A stretch of DNA of 64,000 nt from Alphaproteobacteria bacterium UBA6411 (lineage in GTDB: Bacteria > Pseudomonadota > Alphaproteobacteria > CAAGCB01 > CAG-977): assembly GCA_002438565.1 (NCBI GenBank), contig DJPN01000021.1:62001-126000 (forward strand), written 5' to 3'. A program made the translations under genes and the position numbers. Under the pieces are notes generated by a model. That model was not told where the DNA came from. It saw only the letters and a program-made list of their open reading frames with translations, and made no database searches. Every line of letters begins with the position of its first letter. Within the stretch, counting starts at the first letter, position 1. This document shows positions 8,251-16,318 of the stretch, piece by piece.

Positions 8251-8847
8251 ATGAAACGAGGCAAGGCCAAGTTATTAAGTGAAATCGATATCAAAAACTG
8301 TTTGCGGTACATTGATATGATGCCCAACGGAGAACGCAACCGCGCAATGTTTGAAATGATGCTGAACACGGCTCTGCGGATTCACTCGATTCAAAAATTG
8401 ACCATCGGTCAGGTCTATGACGACGATTTCAAACCGCGCGACAGCTTCCTGCTGCAACCGGAGCAAAACAAGGGGCATAAAAAGGCGTTACAGGTTTATA
8501 TAAACGACGCGTTGAGCAAAGAGCTGAAACGATATGCAAAGCATCTGACAAGTTTGCACCCGTCGGTTATTCCTGATGATTACCTGTTTCGGTCGAACAA
8601 GGGCGGCGGCTTCCTATCCAAGCAGCAAATCATATACACGTTCCGGCAAATATTTGACGGTGTGGGGCTTGATAAACAATATCGGTGCCACAGTCTTCGC
8701 GCGACCACTCTGACCAAGTTGATGGATGCCGGATACCCTTTGCCATTGATTAAAGAAATCTCCGGTCATTCATCGATTTCGACACTCTCGATCTATTACC
8801 GTGCTAACCCCAGAAATATCATGGAAGCTTTAAAGGTTATCGGGTAG
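8251..8847 (+). CDS. Small tyrosine recombinase (Xer/Fim-like size)
   Basis: The 198-residue protein is a catalytic domain only. It has the full set of active residues: Arg43 (ALRIHSI), a Lys at 77/78, HSLR at 147-150, His173 (SGHSS) and Tyr182/183. Recombinases of this size without an N-terminal arm-binding domain resemble FimB/FimE inverters and element-borne resolvases. It cuts and rejoins DNA through a 3'-phosphotyrosyl link; the target site is not known. It has a good binding site (AGGGAGGCAAAGCC) and an inverted repeat just upstream. It may act in excision, inversion or dimer resolution of the element that carries the HUH-RecQ gene. Confidence 0.85.
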   Translation: MKRGKAKLLSEIDIKNCLRYIDMMPNGERNRAMFEMMLNTALRIHSIQKLTIGQVYDDDFKPRDSFLLQPEQNKGHKKALQVYINDALSKELKRYAKHLTSLHPSVIPDDYLFRSNKGGGFLSKQQIIYTFRQIFDGVGLDKQYRCHSLRATTLTKLMDAGYPLPLIKEISGHSSISTLSIYYRANPRNIMEALKVIG

Positions 8848-9024
8848 TCCGCAGTACACAGGAAGAAAACACGCGCATGAAATTTCGTATATACCGGTAA
8901 TGACAGACACTGTCATCGGGTAAAATGAACAAATCCTTAGTTGGAGGGTTAAAACGGTATGTCAGGGGCAAAGAAGCGGTAAATGATGTCGAATTTTGAT
9001 TGAACACAAGGGTATGGCAAAACC
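8848..9024. other. Intergenic stretch with a possible micro-ORF
   Basis: No convincing gene is present. A GGAGG at 8943-8947 precedes ATG 8959 of a seven-codon frame (MSGAKKR) that could be a leader peptide. The imperfect repeat GGGTAT...ATACC followed by C4T7 near 9011-9047 may terminate transcription. Nothing else stands out. Confidence 0.3.
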
Positions 9025-9627
9025 CTATACCGAACCCCTTTTTTTCTTTGTCTGTATCTTCAGAAGGCCCAGTTCCCGCATCACCATTTTGACAATTCGT
9101 CGATTTGTTGAGCCTCCGTAAATATCGACTGACCTAGATGTCGTTTTTCCAATTAAAACAATGAAGTTTTCATCCGCATTTTTGAATTTTGTTATAGATC
9201 GCGCTTTTTTTCTGAAGCCGGGTATTTTTTGAATAGGTCGATCATTTTTTTCTGTCAAATACTGCTGGTGGAGTTTGGCAATGCCCTTTTCCGATAACTG
9301 CCGTGACAATTCGACGACAGTCCAGTTATGCTTGAGGGCGAAGGATAAAATTTTTGCATATTTTGTTTCGGTATTCTTTTTAAACCTCCCTGAAAACAAG
9401 CCTCGTATGATGACCAAAGGCTTATTCATTTTCCCTCGCGATTTTCTCGCTACTGTATTGGGAAAAAGAGTGTCCAATTTCTTTTTGCACGCTCTTTGAT
9501 ATAGAATATATGACAGACAGATCGCTTCATATGAAGAAGCGTTTCGGGTATATTTTTCTAATTCTGTTTTCACTCCTCTTAGGTTTTTCAATGATTGGCA
9601 TGCCAAAGTTATTTTCGCTAAATCCAT
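9025..9627 (-). CDS. Hypothetical basic protein of a mobile element
   Basis: I choose the ATG at 9627 because GGAG lies nine bases upstream, giving 200 residues beginning MDLAKITLACQ; an ATG at 9642 is the alternative. The protein is rich in Lys and Arg throughout (ARKSRGKMNKP, TKKKRGS at the end) and ends in a short segment STNRRIVKMVMRELGLL, which could be a DNA-binding helix. I recognise no family. It is divergent from the 9821 gene, with two near-identical palindromes between them, suggesting shared autoregulation. Confidence 0.5.
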   Translation of the reverse strand: MDLAKITLACQSLKNLRGVKTELEKYTRNASSYEAICLSYILYQRACKKKLDTLFPNTVARKSRGKMNKPLVIIRGLFSGRFKKNTETKYAKILSFALKHNWTVVELSRQLSEKGIAKLHQQYLTEKNDRPIQKIPGFRKKARSITKFKNADENFIVLIGKTTSRSVDIYGGSTNRRIVKMVMRELGLLKIQTKKKRGSV

Positions 9628-9645
9628 AAGCCACATCTCCATTTT

Positions 9646-9730
9646 TATCCTAGGATAAAATATAAAAATCCAGCTGAAAAGAAATTTTTGCAAATCGCTC
9701 GCTCGCGGTTGTCAAAAATATCCCAGGATA
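9646..9730. promoter_or_regulatory. Two matching 12-bp palindromes in a divergent promoter region
   Basis: TATCCTAGGATA at 9646-9657 is a perfect palindrome. TATCCCAGGATA at 9719-9730 differs by one base. They are 73 bases apart, about seven helical turns, on one face of the DNA. They flank the space between genes 9627(-) and 9821(+). This is the expected form of paired operators for a dimeric repressor. Confidence 0.5.
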
Positions 9731-9820
9731 TAATTTTCCAAAAAACCGAAAAAACAAAAATTGTAAATAACGCCACAGTTGCAATGGCTGTGATGTTAAA
9801 TTTTTGATGAAAGAAAAAAC

Positions 9821-10402
9821 ATGACTAAAAAAAGCAATAACAGGTTGGAACAAACCTGTATCAAATCCATCAACGAAATCTGCGAATGCAGAAAAACATG
9901 CCGCCAGGCCGCATTGAAATTTGTGTGCCAGGTTACGGTGCTCGCCGTGAAACGCAAGGCATCGACTCCTGCTTCAATCGATAAGTTGCTAAAGGAGCTT
10001 TTTACTAAAGCAAGAAGAAAACTGTCGTCGGATTTAAAGACGAGATATCGTCAGGCGGTTTTGTATCTTTTTTTAAAAAAGGGGCTTGGAACCGAGCAAG
10101 CGCTGTGGGAACTATGCCACAAGCTGAGCTTGACTTCTTGTCGGAAATTGTCAGACGCTTACACAAGCCAAACGAAAAAAGTTCCGGCTGCGACATCGGG
10201 CAAGTCTGCAAAGGCAAAACATACAAGCTCTGCCAGCAAGTCCTCTGCAAGTTTGAAAAAGGTGCCGCAAACGGCTGAAAAATCGATGGCGGACAGCTTT
10301 AAACAGGTGAAAAGGCTTATACAACAGGTTTCCAAGACCAAAAAGAAGGGCTCGTTCGTTCTGAAAAAGATGAATCTCAAAATCACCGTTACGCCTGTGT
10401 AA
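9821..10402 (+). CDS. Hypothetical lysine-rich protein upstream of the HUH-RecQ gene
   Basis: The 193-residue protein has two parts. Residues 1-115 are helical with several Cys (EQTCIKSINEICECRKTCRQ). Residues 120-193 are a Ser/Lys/Ala-rich tail (KSAKAKHTSSASKSSASLKK) like histone H1-type or other nonspecific DNA-binding tails. I recognise no family. It lies 62 bases before the HUH-helicase gene on the same strand, so it may be an accessory DNA-binding protein of the same replication or transfer module. That link is inference. Confidence 0.5.
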   Translation: MTKKSNNRLEQTCIKSINEICECRKTCRQAALKFVCQVTVLAVKRKASTPASIDKLLKELFTKARRKLSSDLKTRYRQAVLYLFLKKGLGTEQALWELCHKLSLTSCRKLSDAYTSQTKKVPAATSGKSAKAKHTSSASKSSASLKKVPQTAEKSMADSFKQVKRLIQQVSKTKKKGSFVLKKMNLKITVTPV

Positions 10403-10463
10403 ACAGGACTGCTCCGAAGGGCGGAACTCTCGCCCTTTGGAGCTTATCAAAGAGGAACTTGGG

Positions 10464-12467
10464 ATGAAAAAATATAATACCGAAACAGAGCTGAACCAGC
10501 GTATTGCAATGTTAGATTACGAAATAAATCGGACAGAAGCCGGCAGCAACCGAAAAACCGCATTACTGAAACTAACGAAAAAACTCGCAAAAGGAGAAGA
10601 AACCTTTGCCAATCCGATATATGCCGAACAGTTTCAACGGGAATGTCTGAATAAAGCCTGGCCTTTGTTCAATCGTGCGTTAAAAGAAGGCATTCCTGTT
10701 TGTTTTTCAACAGTCAACATTTGTCGGGGGCAGGGAAAAAACAAAGCGACGCATTGGCTGTCTTGTGATGATATCGAATCTTTCAACGTGCGACAGGCAG
10801 TCAATACGCTGCGAAAGCAACTTGGGTCTTTGCCAGAATGTTGCGGTTTCATTACTGTGGAAATCAAATGGGACGAGCGTTTTGAACGTTTCCTGCCGCA
10901 CGTCCATATTTTGTCTTTTGGCGCGACGGCGACAAGTTTGAGAAAAATGTTCAAAACATTATATCCGACCCAAGAAACAAAACGAATATGCCGTTCGTTT
11001 TACGATAAAAAGAACGAACGGAACTACATCGATCCGCTAGCTTTACAGTATCCGACACCGATTAAATTGGCACTTGTCGAGGATGTCGTTTCGAAAAAAA
11101 GGGATTTTCACCGAGTCTCGACTTACATGACCAAATTGAAGAGCTATTGTTCCAAATATTGGATTCGACATTTAAAACCGATTCAATACAAGCACAAGGC
11201 CTGTCGCCCGGCTCCGAAAGTGCATAACACGCATTTGTTATTTTTGGATAGCTTGCCGTCCACAGCCGTTTTTGCGCCATTCAATGCGCAATTGATGCAG
11301 TCAATGACGACGGCCATCGGTCAGGCTGACGGATTTGACGACAGCCCCTTGACTGAAAAAAACGCTTTGCATTTATTGGGGTGTTCCTTTTTTCGTTCGG
11401 AACAAAAGGCTGTTATCGCCCGTATATTGAAATATAACCGAACTTTTTTTCGGTTGCGAACCGGATTTGGGAAAAGTTTATGTTTCCAAATGGCGGCTCT
11501 TTGCCAAAGCGGCGTGTGTGTCGTAATCGAACCTTTGATCGCCGTAATGAACGATCAAGTCGAGAAACTGAATACGGTTTTACCGCATAGTGCCGTAACA
11601 ATCAACGGCAACACCGGCGATAAAAAGGCGATATATAAGCAGATCAAGCAGGGAAAATACAAGTTTCTATACGTTACGCCCGAGACGTTTTGTCAGGATG
11701 CCTTTCAAGACGTTCTTCGGCAAACAGAAACATGCCAAATCGTTGTCGACGAAGCTCATTGCATTGCTTTTTATGGAGAGAATGACTTTCGCCCGAAATA
11801 CCTGAAAATCGGAGAAACCATTCAAAAGATGAAGTCGTCCGCAAAAGTCGTAGCTCTTACAGGAAGTGCTGACGCAAGAACAATAAAAGTGATCCGGAAA
11901 TCTTTGAAAATTTCTGAAAAAGCCTGCTTTGTCGGGAACATTGATCGTCCGGAAATAACCTATTTGGTAAAAAAGCGAAAAGGAAACGGACGAAAACAAC
12001 TGTGTCGCATGGTAGAAAGTTGTGCAGGAACCGTAATTGTTTTTTGCACTTTGCGTGATACGGCAATGGCAGTTTCGGCAATGCTTCGCAAAAAAGGGAT
12101 TGCAACAGAGTTGTTTTTGGGAAAAGGAAAAAACAATGCCGACATTATCGCAAAAAGTAAAAGAGAACGGTTGGTAATTGTTGCAACTTCGGCTTTGTGC
12201 ATGGGCGTTGATATTCCCCACGTCGAGTTGGTTATTCACTTTGAGCCGCCTTTGTCGTTAGCCGAATACTCTCAAGGTTCTGGTCGCGGGGCACGAGAAC
12301 AGGGCTCCTGCGCAAAAGCCGTTATGATGTACACGGAAAACGATTTAACATATATCCGCAAATGTTTTTGCAAGACAAAATCCGACAACAGATCGTTTGA
12401 TTCGGTGTGCCGCTATATTGAAAAAACGGGGAATCACAGGCGGATGCTGTCGGACGCTTTAAATTAA
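10464..12467 (+). CDS. HUH (Rep-like) domain fused to a RecQ-type SF2 helicase
   Basis: Start ATG 10464 follows AGAGGAACTTGGG; the protein has 667 residues. The N-terminal part carries FLPHVHIL, with the HVH pair at 146-148 preceded by a beta-like ITVEIKW. It later has STYMTKLKSY, with Tyr221 and Lys224. These match motifs 2 and 3 of HUH Rep endonucleases (metal-binding H-u-H and catalytic Tyr). The C-terminal part is a RecQ-family helicase: FRSEQKAVI (310-318), Walker A GFGKS (334-338), DEAHC (429-433) with the RecQ-typical NDFRPKY, TGSAD (466-470), NIDRPEITY, and SGRGAREQ (606-613). No RQC zinc or HRDC domain follows. I infer a self-contained initiator-helicase for rolling-circle replication or transposition. 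The fusion is unusual in my experience. Confidence 0.8.
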   Translation: MKKYNTETELNQRIAMLDYEINRTEAGSNRKTALLKLTKKLAKGEETFANPIYAEQFQRECLNKAWPLFNRALKEGIPVCFSTVNICRGQGKNKATHWLSCDDIESFNVRQAVNTLRKQLGSLPECCGFITVEIKWDERFERFLPHVHILSFGATATSLRKMFKTLYPTQETKRICRSFYDKKNERNYIDPLALQYPTPIKLALVEDVVSKKRDFHRVSTYMTKLKSYCSKYWIRHLKPIQYKHKACRPAPKVHNTHLLFLDSLPSTAVFAPFNAQLMQSMTTAIGQADGFDDSPLTEKNALHLLGCSFFRSEQKAVIARILKYNRTFFRLRTGFGKSLCFQMAALCQSGVCVVIEPLIAVMNDQVEKLNTVLPHSAVTINGNTGDKKAIYKQIKQGKYKFLYVTPETFCQDAFQDVLRQTETCQIVVDEAHCIAFYGENDFRPKYLKIGETIQKMKSSAKVVALTGSADARTIKVIRKSLKISEKACFVGNIDRPEITYLVKKRKGNGRKQLCRMVESCAGTVIVFCTLRDTAMAVSAMLRKKGIATELFLGKGKNNADIIAKSKRERLVIVATSALCMGVDIPHVELVIHFEPPLSLAEYSQGSGRGAREQGSCAKAVMMYTENDLTYIRKCFCKTKSDNRSFDSVCRYIEKTGNHRRMLSDALN

Positions 12468-12490
12468 ACGGCCGGAACTAAACCGAATTA

Positions 12491-12517
12491 CGGAGAGGCT
12501 TTGAAAAAAAAGCCTCC
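12491..12517. terminator. Hairpin between convergent genes
   Basis: AGGCTTT and AAAGCCT pair across a G/A loop. There is no T-run after the stem on either strand, so it is a weak intrinsic terminator at best. Confidence 0.35.
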
Positions 12518-12532
12518 CTTCCCGTTTAAGGA

Positions 12533-12814
12533 TTATTCCCTCTTAATCCCGAAACGTTTTGCAACAGCTTTAAAATCGTCATCGGTGATGTTTGCACCTT
12601 TGCCGTTGACCAATGCGGTGTGTTCGCCGTTAATCCCCTCGGACGGCGTTAAATCATAGGCGGGCGACATTTTCCATTCGCCATCTTCATTCATCACAAA
12701 AGAAAAATTCTTGCTGTGGTCGTCTTTGTTGCCGATGCGCACGTTAAACATCATCAAGCGGAACATTTTTTCGACTTCGCGAACGTCACGGGTCAGAGCC
12801 TGCGTCAGCCGCAA
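12533..12814 (-). pseudogene. C-terminal fragment of a HipA-type toxin kinase
   Basis: The 93 residues match only the C-terminal domain of HipA: FNVRIGNKDDHSKNFSFV (the Asn/Asp catalytic loop), then WKMSPAYDLTPS and GEHTALVNGKG. HipA is about 400 residues long, so the N-terminal three quarters, including the ATP-binding lobe, are missing. At about 12,800 the sequence switches to an unrelated plus-strand HTH remnant, marking a deletion or recombination junction. An XRE fragment that resembles HipA partners lies at 16.1-16.3 kb, so a hipBA module was probably broken up here. Confidence 0.8.
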
Positions 12815-13008
12815 AAGCCCTCAGTCCGAAAACTTTGGCAAAATACTCGTGCGTCGGCGGCGGACCGAAGTTCCGCAAGTTCGGCAGAATGCGCGTCGTC
12901 TATAAAATCGCCGACTTGGACGAATGGATTGAGCAGCGACTGTCCAATACTTTTGCGGCGACAAATATCCTTTGTAACGACGCGTCAAGTGTGCGAAATA
13001 AGGAATAG
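12796..13008 (+). pseudogene. C-terminal remnant of an excisionase-like HTH_17 protein
   Basis: The plus-strand frame ending in TAG 13006-13008 reads ALSPKTLAKYSCVGGGPKF, then a basic RKFGRMRVVYK and IADLDEWIEQRL. This is the layout of AlpA/excisionase-type winged helix proteins (SPRTLxxWR, GGGP, GRxVRY, DLxxWL). No start codon or binding site precedes it, because the HipA fragment begins on the other strand at the same place. It is a truncated remnant, probably of an element's directionality factor. Confidence 0.6.
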
Positions 13009-13098
13009 CAAGTTTGCGATGTATTTTTTCCCGGAAAACAATTCCCAAAGTTTTCTTTTGATTGCTCAAAATCAACCTGAAACAATTCCTTGTACCCA

Positions 13099-13992
13099 TC
13101 AACCGTCGTTTTTATCCCAATCGACAGGAAAGCCCATTTGAAGCGGCTTGACGATATCCGAAAATTCATTGATTGTTTCTTTCAGGCGTAGCGTCCAGGT
13201 CGGCGTCTGAACAATTCTGTTTAACAAGATATCGATGATTAAAGCAAAACAGTAAAACCGTTCCGCTGTGTCCAGTTCCGGAAAAGCGTTCGCCTTTTTG
13301 ATTTTGAACGGATATTTTCTGTTCCAGATACGGGAATGATGCGCGCATGAATTACGCAAAACGGACAAGGCGTGAAACCACGATTGCAAAATGGATTCCT
13401 CTATGCCGAATTTTTCTGCCACAGCTTTTCTGTAAGGACGTTTCAGATTTTCGTAAATTCGGGAAACGCATCCGAACGGCAGTATTTCAAAAACAATCCA
13501 CGCCGGAGGGATTTCGGGGGTGGAATACGTTTGATAATAATGCTCCAGGCTCGGAGCGGTTTTCTGCTGTTCAATCTGTTTTCGGATTTCTTCAAGCATG
13601 GACGCTTGCGTGTTGCGTTTATTCTTATCGTGAAAACAATCCGGATTTTCCAGCCAGAACGCACCGCATTTTTCAGACAGACAATTTACGATCACGGTTC
13701 TGAACGCGACTTCAATCCGCTCCAAAGCGTCCATAGATAAAAGACGCAACCGGCGATCAAACGAATAAAGCCGCAAAATCTTTTCAAACGAAACGGGCGT
13801 TTTGAAAGAGTGGCGTTCTTCTTGGAACGGAAACATATAAACGGATAAGCGGTAATACGATATGAAATCCAAGTAATGTTCCGCCCGTTCCGGATTGTCA
13901 ATAATCATTCCCCGTTCGGACAGCAGACGGATTATTTCTTTGTTGGATAAAGGCGTTTTGTCAAACGGAATGCCGAACGGATTGTTTTTCAT
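13099..13992 (-). CDS. Abi family (Abi_2/AbiD-like) abortive infection protein
   Basis: The 297-residue protein has the hallmarks of the Abi_2 family: ISYYRLSVYMFPF near residue 45, FDRRLRLLSMDALERIEVAFR near 80-100, and RNSCAHHSRIWNR near 215. The last contains an RxxxxH of the HEPN type, typical of metal-independent RNases. Members give abortive infection against phage by killing or arresting the infected cell. It stands alone with its own upstream region and is complete. It is probably an active defence gene amid surrounding gene debris. Confidence 0.85.
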   Translation of the reverse strand: MKNNPFGIPFDKTPLSNKEIIRLLSERGMIIDNPERAEHYLDFISYYRLSVYMFPFQEERHSFKTPVSFEKILRLYSFDRRLRLLSMDALERIEVAFRTVIVNCLSEKCGAFWLENPDCFHDKNKRNTQASMLEEIRKQIEQQKTAPSLEHYYQTYSTPEIPPAWIVFEILPFGCVSRIYENLKRPYRKAVAEKFGIEESILQSWFHALSVLRNSCAHHSRIWNRKYPFKIKKANAFPELDTAERFYCFALIIDILLNRIVQTPTWTLRLKETINEFSDIVKPLQMGFPVDWDKNDG

Positions 13993-14284
13993 AGATTTTT
14001 TCCAAAAAAAGACTCGGGGTGGTGCGCATTGTTAAGAGGCGTCCCGAGTGTTGTTACAGATTATATAACCGATTCCGATGAAAAAATCAACTGCTTTTTT
14101 AGGGAAAAATTAGTAGGTTCTTTATGCTACATAATTTACTCCCTTTTAGTTTTTTTTAAAATAAGTCATGAAAGCTTCAATGTTTTGTTTTGTAGAAAAA
14201 AGAAAAAATAAATCAAATTTTGTTGTGTTTGATTCTATTTAATAAAATTTATATGGAAATCGTTTTCAGAATAATTATCTTTTT
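13993..14284. other. AT-rich intergenic region upstream of the Abi gene
   Basis: No convincing gene. ACTCGGG at 14012-14018 and CCCGAGT at 14043-14049 form a 7-bp inverted repeat just upstream of the Abi start, which may be its operator or a leader hairpin. Positions 14050-14280 are strongly AT-rich with nothing recognisable. Confidence 0.4.
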
Positions 14285-15049
14285 CTAAACACTTAAAAAG
14301 TCTTTGTATTGTTTTTCTAGGTAATCCCGATTTGGAATAAACCGATTTGGCAATCTGATTTTTGAATTGTTCCGTTCAAGGAAAAGACGTGAAAATTCAG
14401 GATCATTTGTTTTTTCTTTCTCAAATTTTTTAGAAACAACAAATTTGAAATCCGGAGAAATTGAGAAAATACCAGCATCATACGCTTTATGATAGAGGGT
14501 GCTCATACATAAGCCGTTATGCGGATTTGTTCTTAAATCAACTTCATTAGCCCACCCTAAAATATGTGCCGCTTCTAGTAATGACGTAACGGATAAATTT
14601 GAAATACAGCATTTGTTTTCATAAGAAGAAAGAACCATTTGTCTGAAAAAAGACTGATTTACGCGTCGCTTGGTTATTGTTTCGCGGTCTTCTCCTTTTG
14701 GGAAATCAATTCTTTCTATATCTTCAATATGGTTTCGTTCTTTGTATAAAGTCAGAAGCTTTTCTGATTTAAAAGCTAATTCATCCCAATTTTTTGAAAA
14801 TTCTTCCCAAATTTGTTGATCTAATACACTTGTGTTAGTTAATCCTGTTACACCTCTTGCTTTTAGTTCTGGATCAAACGCTCCAAAATTTCCAAGTTTC
14901 ATAGCTACGGCTGATGGTGTTCTTCCAATCAATTTTGCTACTTCAATAACTTTAGGATTTGTTTTTACACATTGGCTAAAAGGAATTTTGCAATAGAGAT
15001 TGAAGGCTAATATTTCTTCGTCTCTTGTCCATTTTTTTCTTTCATTCAT
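14285..15049 (-). CDS. HNH endonuclease-domain protein
   Basis: The 254-residue protein has an HNH nuclease core in its C-terminal half: NKCCISNLSV, LLEAAHILGWA, NPHNGLCMSTLYHKAYDAG. The His of AAH, the Asn of HNG and the later His form the metal site of the HNH_2 type often seen in restriction and defence nucleases. The N-terminal half (MNERKKWTRDEEILAFNLY, then GRTPSAVAMKLGNF) looks like a small Myb/SANT-like DNA-recognition domain. No methyltransferase is adjacent, so it may recognise modified DNA or belong to another defence mode. It is next to the Abi gene, and they may form a small defence cluster. Confidence 0.8.
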   Translation of the reverse strand: MNERKKWTRDEEILAFNLYCKIPFSQCVKTNPKVIEVAKLIGRTPSAVAMKLGNFGAFDPELKARGVTGLTNTSVLDQQIWEEFSKNWDELAFKSEKLLTLYKERNHIEDIERIDFPKGEDRETITKRRVNQSFFRQMVLSSYENKCCISNLSVTSLLEAAHILGWANEVDLRTNPHNGLCMSTLYHKAYDAGIFSISPDFKFVVSKKFEKEKTNDPEFSRLFLERNNSKIRLPNRFIPNRDYLEKQYKDFLSV

Positions 15050-15096
15050 CTGGCGGCACCCTTTTAGAGAAACATCTCTAAAACTCTATCAATGTT

Positions 15097-15282
15097 TTAC
15101 AATTTTGCAAGTTTGATGTCGCCTAAGAATTTAAAATATTCTGCGGCTTTGAGAGACCGCGAACGGATATTCATTCTGTTTGCGATCCCGTTTATATGTT
15201 CCTGTTCGGTTGCTGTAATACACCGCTACCAAGTTATGAATCTCCGTTCGGAGATTGGCAAACCCATTGCAAATCCCGCCAT
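15097..15282 (-). pseudogene. Small RHH-like frame interrupted by TAG
   Basis: From ATG 15282 the frame reads MAGFAMGLPISERRFITW, then a TAG at 15226-15228, then CITATEQEHINGIANRMNIR and a further 20 codons to TAA 15097-15099. The second part looks like the helix pair of ribbon-helix-helix or MobC-type proteins (TxxEQxHI...A). It lies 17 bases beyond the MobC-like gene. I read it as a decayed mobilisation accessory gene. Confidence 0.35.
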
Positions 15283-15299
15283 GTTTTTTCTTCGAGAGA

Positions 15300-15539
15300 T
15301 TACTTTTTCATCAGCGTTGTGTTCAATATGCGGACGGTTTGATAGGTGTTGATACCGACCTTTCGGACTTGTTCTTCAAGTTTTGTCAGCAAGAGGATTT
15401 CGTCATAATGCGGAATTTTTATCTGATCCTCCCTGCAAAAATGGACAACCGGATCAGGCGGGACAAGGCATTGTTTTTCGGCGATAAGAGTGTCCCAGAT
15501 TTCTTGTTCTATTCTGAACGACTTGACAATACGCGCCAT
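15300..15539 (-). CDS. Small MobC-like / ribbon-helix-helix protein
   Basis: The 79-residue protein starts MARIVKSFRIEQEIWDTL, a possible ribbon-helix-helix strand and helix. It ends LEEQVRKVGINTYQTVRILN, which recalls the conserved end of MobC relaxosome proteins (K-x-G-x-N-x-N-Q). A GAGG binding site precedes the ATG. MobC proteins help a relaxase open oriT during plasmid or ICE mobilisation. No relaxase gene follows, so the transfer module here is a relic or depends on another element. The sequence just upstream holds strong inverted repeats. The assignment is tentative. Confidence 0.4.
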   Translation of the reverse strand: MARIVKSFRIEQEIWDTLIAEKQCLVPPDPVVHFCREDQIKIPHYDEILLLTKLEEQVRKVGINTYQTVRILNTTLMKK

Positions 15540-15607
15540 AAATGCCTCGCAGAGTTAAGCGTTCAAATGTGTGTGACAAAAGTATTATAGCCGAACGAAA
15601 ATTTGAA

Positions 15608-15763
15608 CACAACGCCCGCTTTTCGTCATACGAAAAGGCTATCCTGCCCAAAGACCACCCTCAATAAAATCAATCACTTGCGGCGGGGCGGAAAAGGCGT
15701 TTTTTTCGTTTTGTCGGACAAACGGGGTATCCCGCACCGACAAAACACCCCGTTTGCTTCTTG
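15608..15763. other. Inverted-repeat cluster, candidate oriT or recombination site
   Basis: CTTTTCGT-CAT-ACGAAAAG forms a hairpin at 15619-15637. At 15708-15756 two perfect inverted repeats are interleaved: GTTTTGTCGG (15708-15717) pairs with CCGACAAAAC (15737-15746), and CAAACGGGG (15719-15727) pairs with CCCCGTTTG (15748-15756). Only one of the two stems can form at a time, so this is a two-state structure. It lies upstream of the MobC-like gene, where oriT usually lies, and directly downstream of an integrase fragment. Confidence 0.4.
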
Positions 15764-16120
15764 TCATATTTCCATCAATTCCGCGATTTTTTCACTGACA
15801 ATGTTTGCGGCTTGAATGACAGGTTTCAGCGACAAATGCGTGTAGCGGTGCGTGATCGAATTGATGCTGTGTCCCAACATTCCCGCAATAATGTTATCCG
15901 AATATCCCATTTCCGCCGCCATCGTCGCGAAACTGTGCCGCAACGCGTGAGGGCAAAATTCCGCTTGTCCGACCGCCGCTTTGATATGCTTTTCAAAGAA
16001 CGCGACCAACGCCATCTTTTGCGGTTTGCCGAAGACGTATTCGTCCGCCGCCGGCGGCTGTTTTTCCTCTTTCAGCTTTTCCATAAACCGCTTTGCCCCG
16101 GAGCCGAAAGGTCTGTCTTG
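15764..16120 (-). pseudogene. C-terminal fragment of a tyrosine integrase
   Basis: The frame ends with HALRHSFATMAAEMG, MLGHSINSITHRYTHL and a final helix, which are the HxxR, GH and Tyr boxes of a phage-type integrase catalytic domain. The N-terminal domains and first catalytic Arg are absent. The frame begins within the XRE remnant. It is a truncated leftover of an older element than the intact integrase at 16528-18255, to which it is not closely similar. Confidence 0.75.
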
Positions 16121-16318
16121 CGCTCCGGTTTCTGATCGGAGACAAACAAGTTTTCAAAATCGCCAAGCCGTCCCAACGCGTTCGCCAAACGCAATAACGA
16201 ATCAAAAGCGATCAGTCCTGTTCTTTCAAACCAGCGCAAAGACGCAAGCGTAACATCGGAACGGTCGCAAAGTCCTTGCTGAGACAGGTTTTGCTCCAAC
16301 CGCAACGCCGAACGCCGG
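16120..16318 (-). pseudogene. XRE-family regulator fragment
   Basis: Residues LSQQGLCDRSDVTLASLRWF, ERTGLIAFDSLLRLANALG and FENLF are the classical helix-turn-helix of XRE regulators of the HipB-like type (Q-x-L-x-x-RSGVxxxSLxxFERTG). No start codon is left. The sequence enters directly from the AAA ATPase fragment to its right and runs into the integrase fragment to its left. It is a piece trapped between two junctions. Confidence 0.6.

Noticed and set aside
14029..14211. 60-codon frame in the AT-rich gap
   Set aside because: It is short, lacks a binding site and has biased composition expected of AT-rich noncoding DNA.
3255..15228. Stop-codon reassignment in this genome
   Set aside because: The two interrupted frames use different stops (TAA, TAG), are confined to the decaying island, and core genes end normally.
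15708..15756. H-type pseudoknot formed by the two interleaved stems
   Set aside because: The connecting loops are one base long on two sides, too short to span stems of 9-10 bp; alternative hairpins are more likely.
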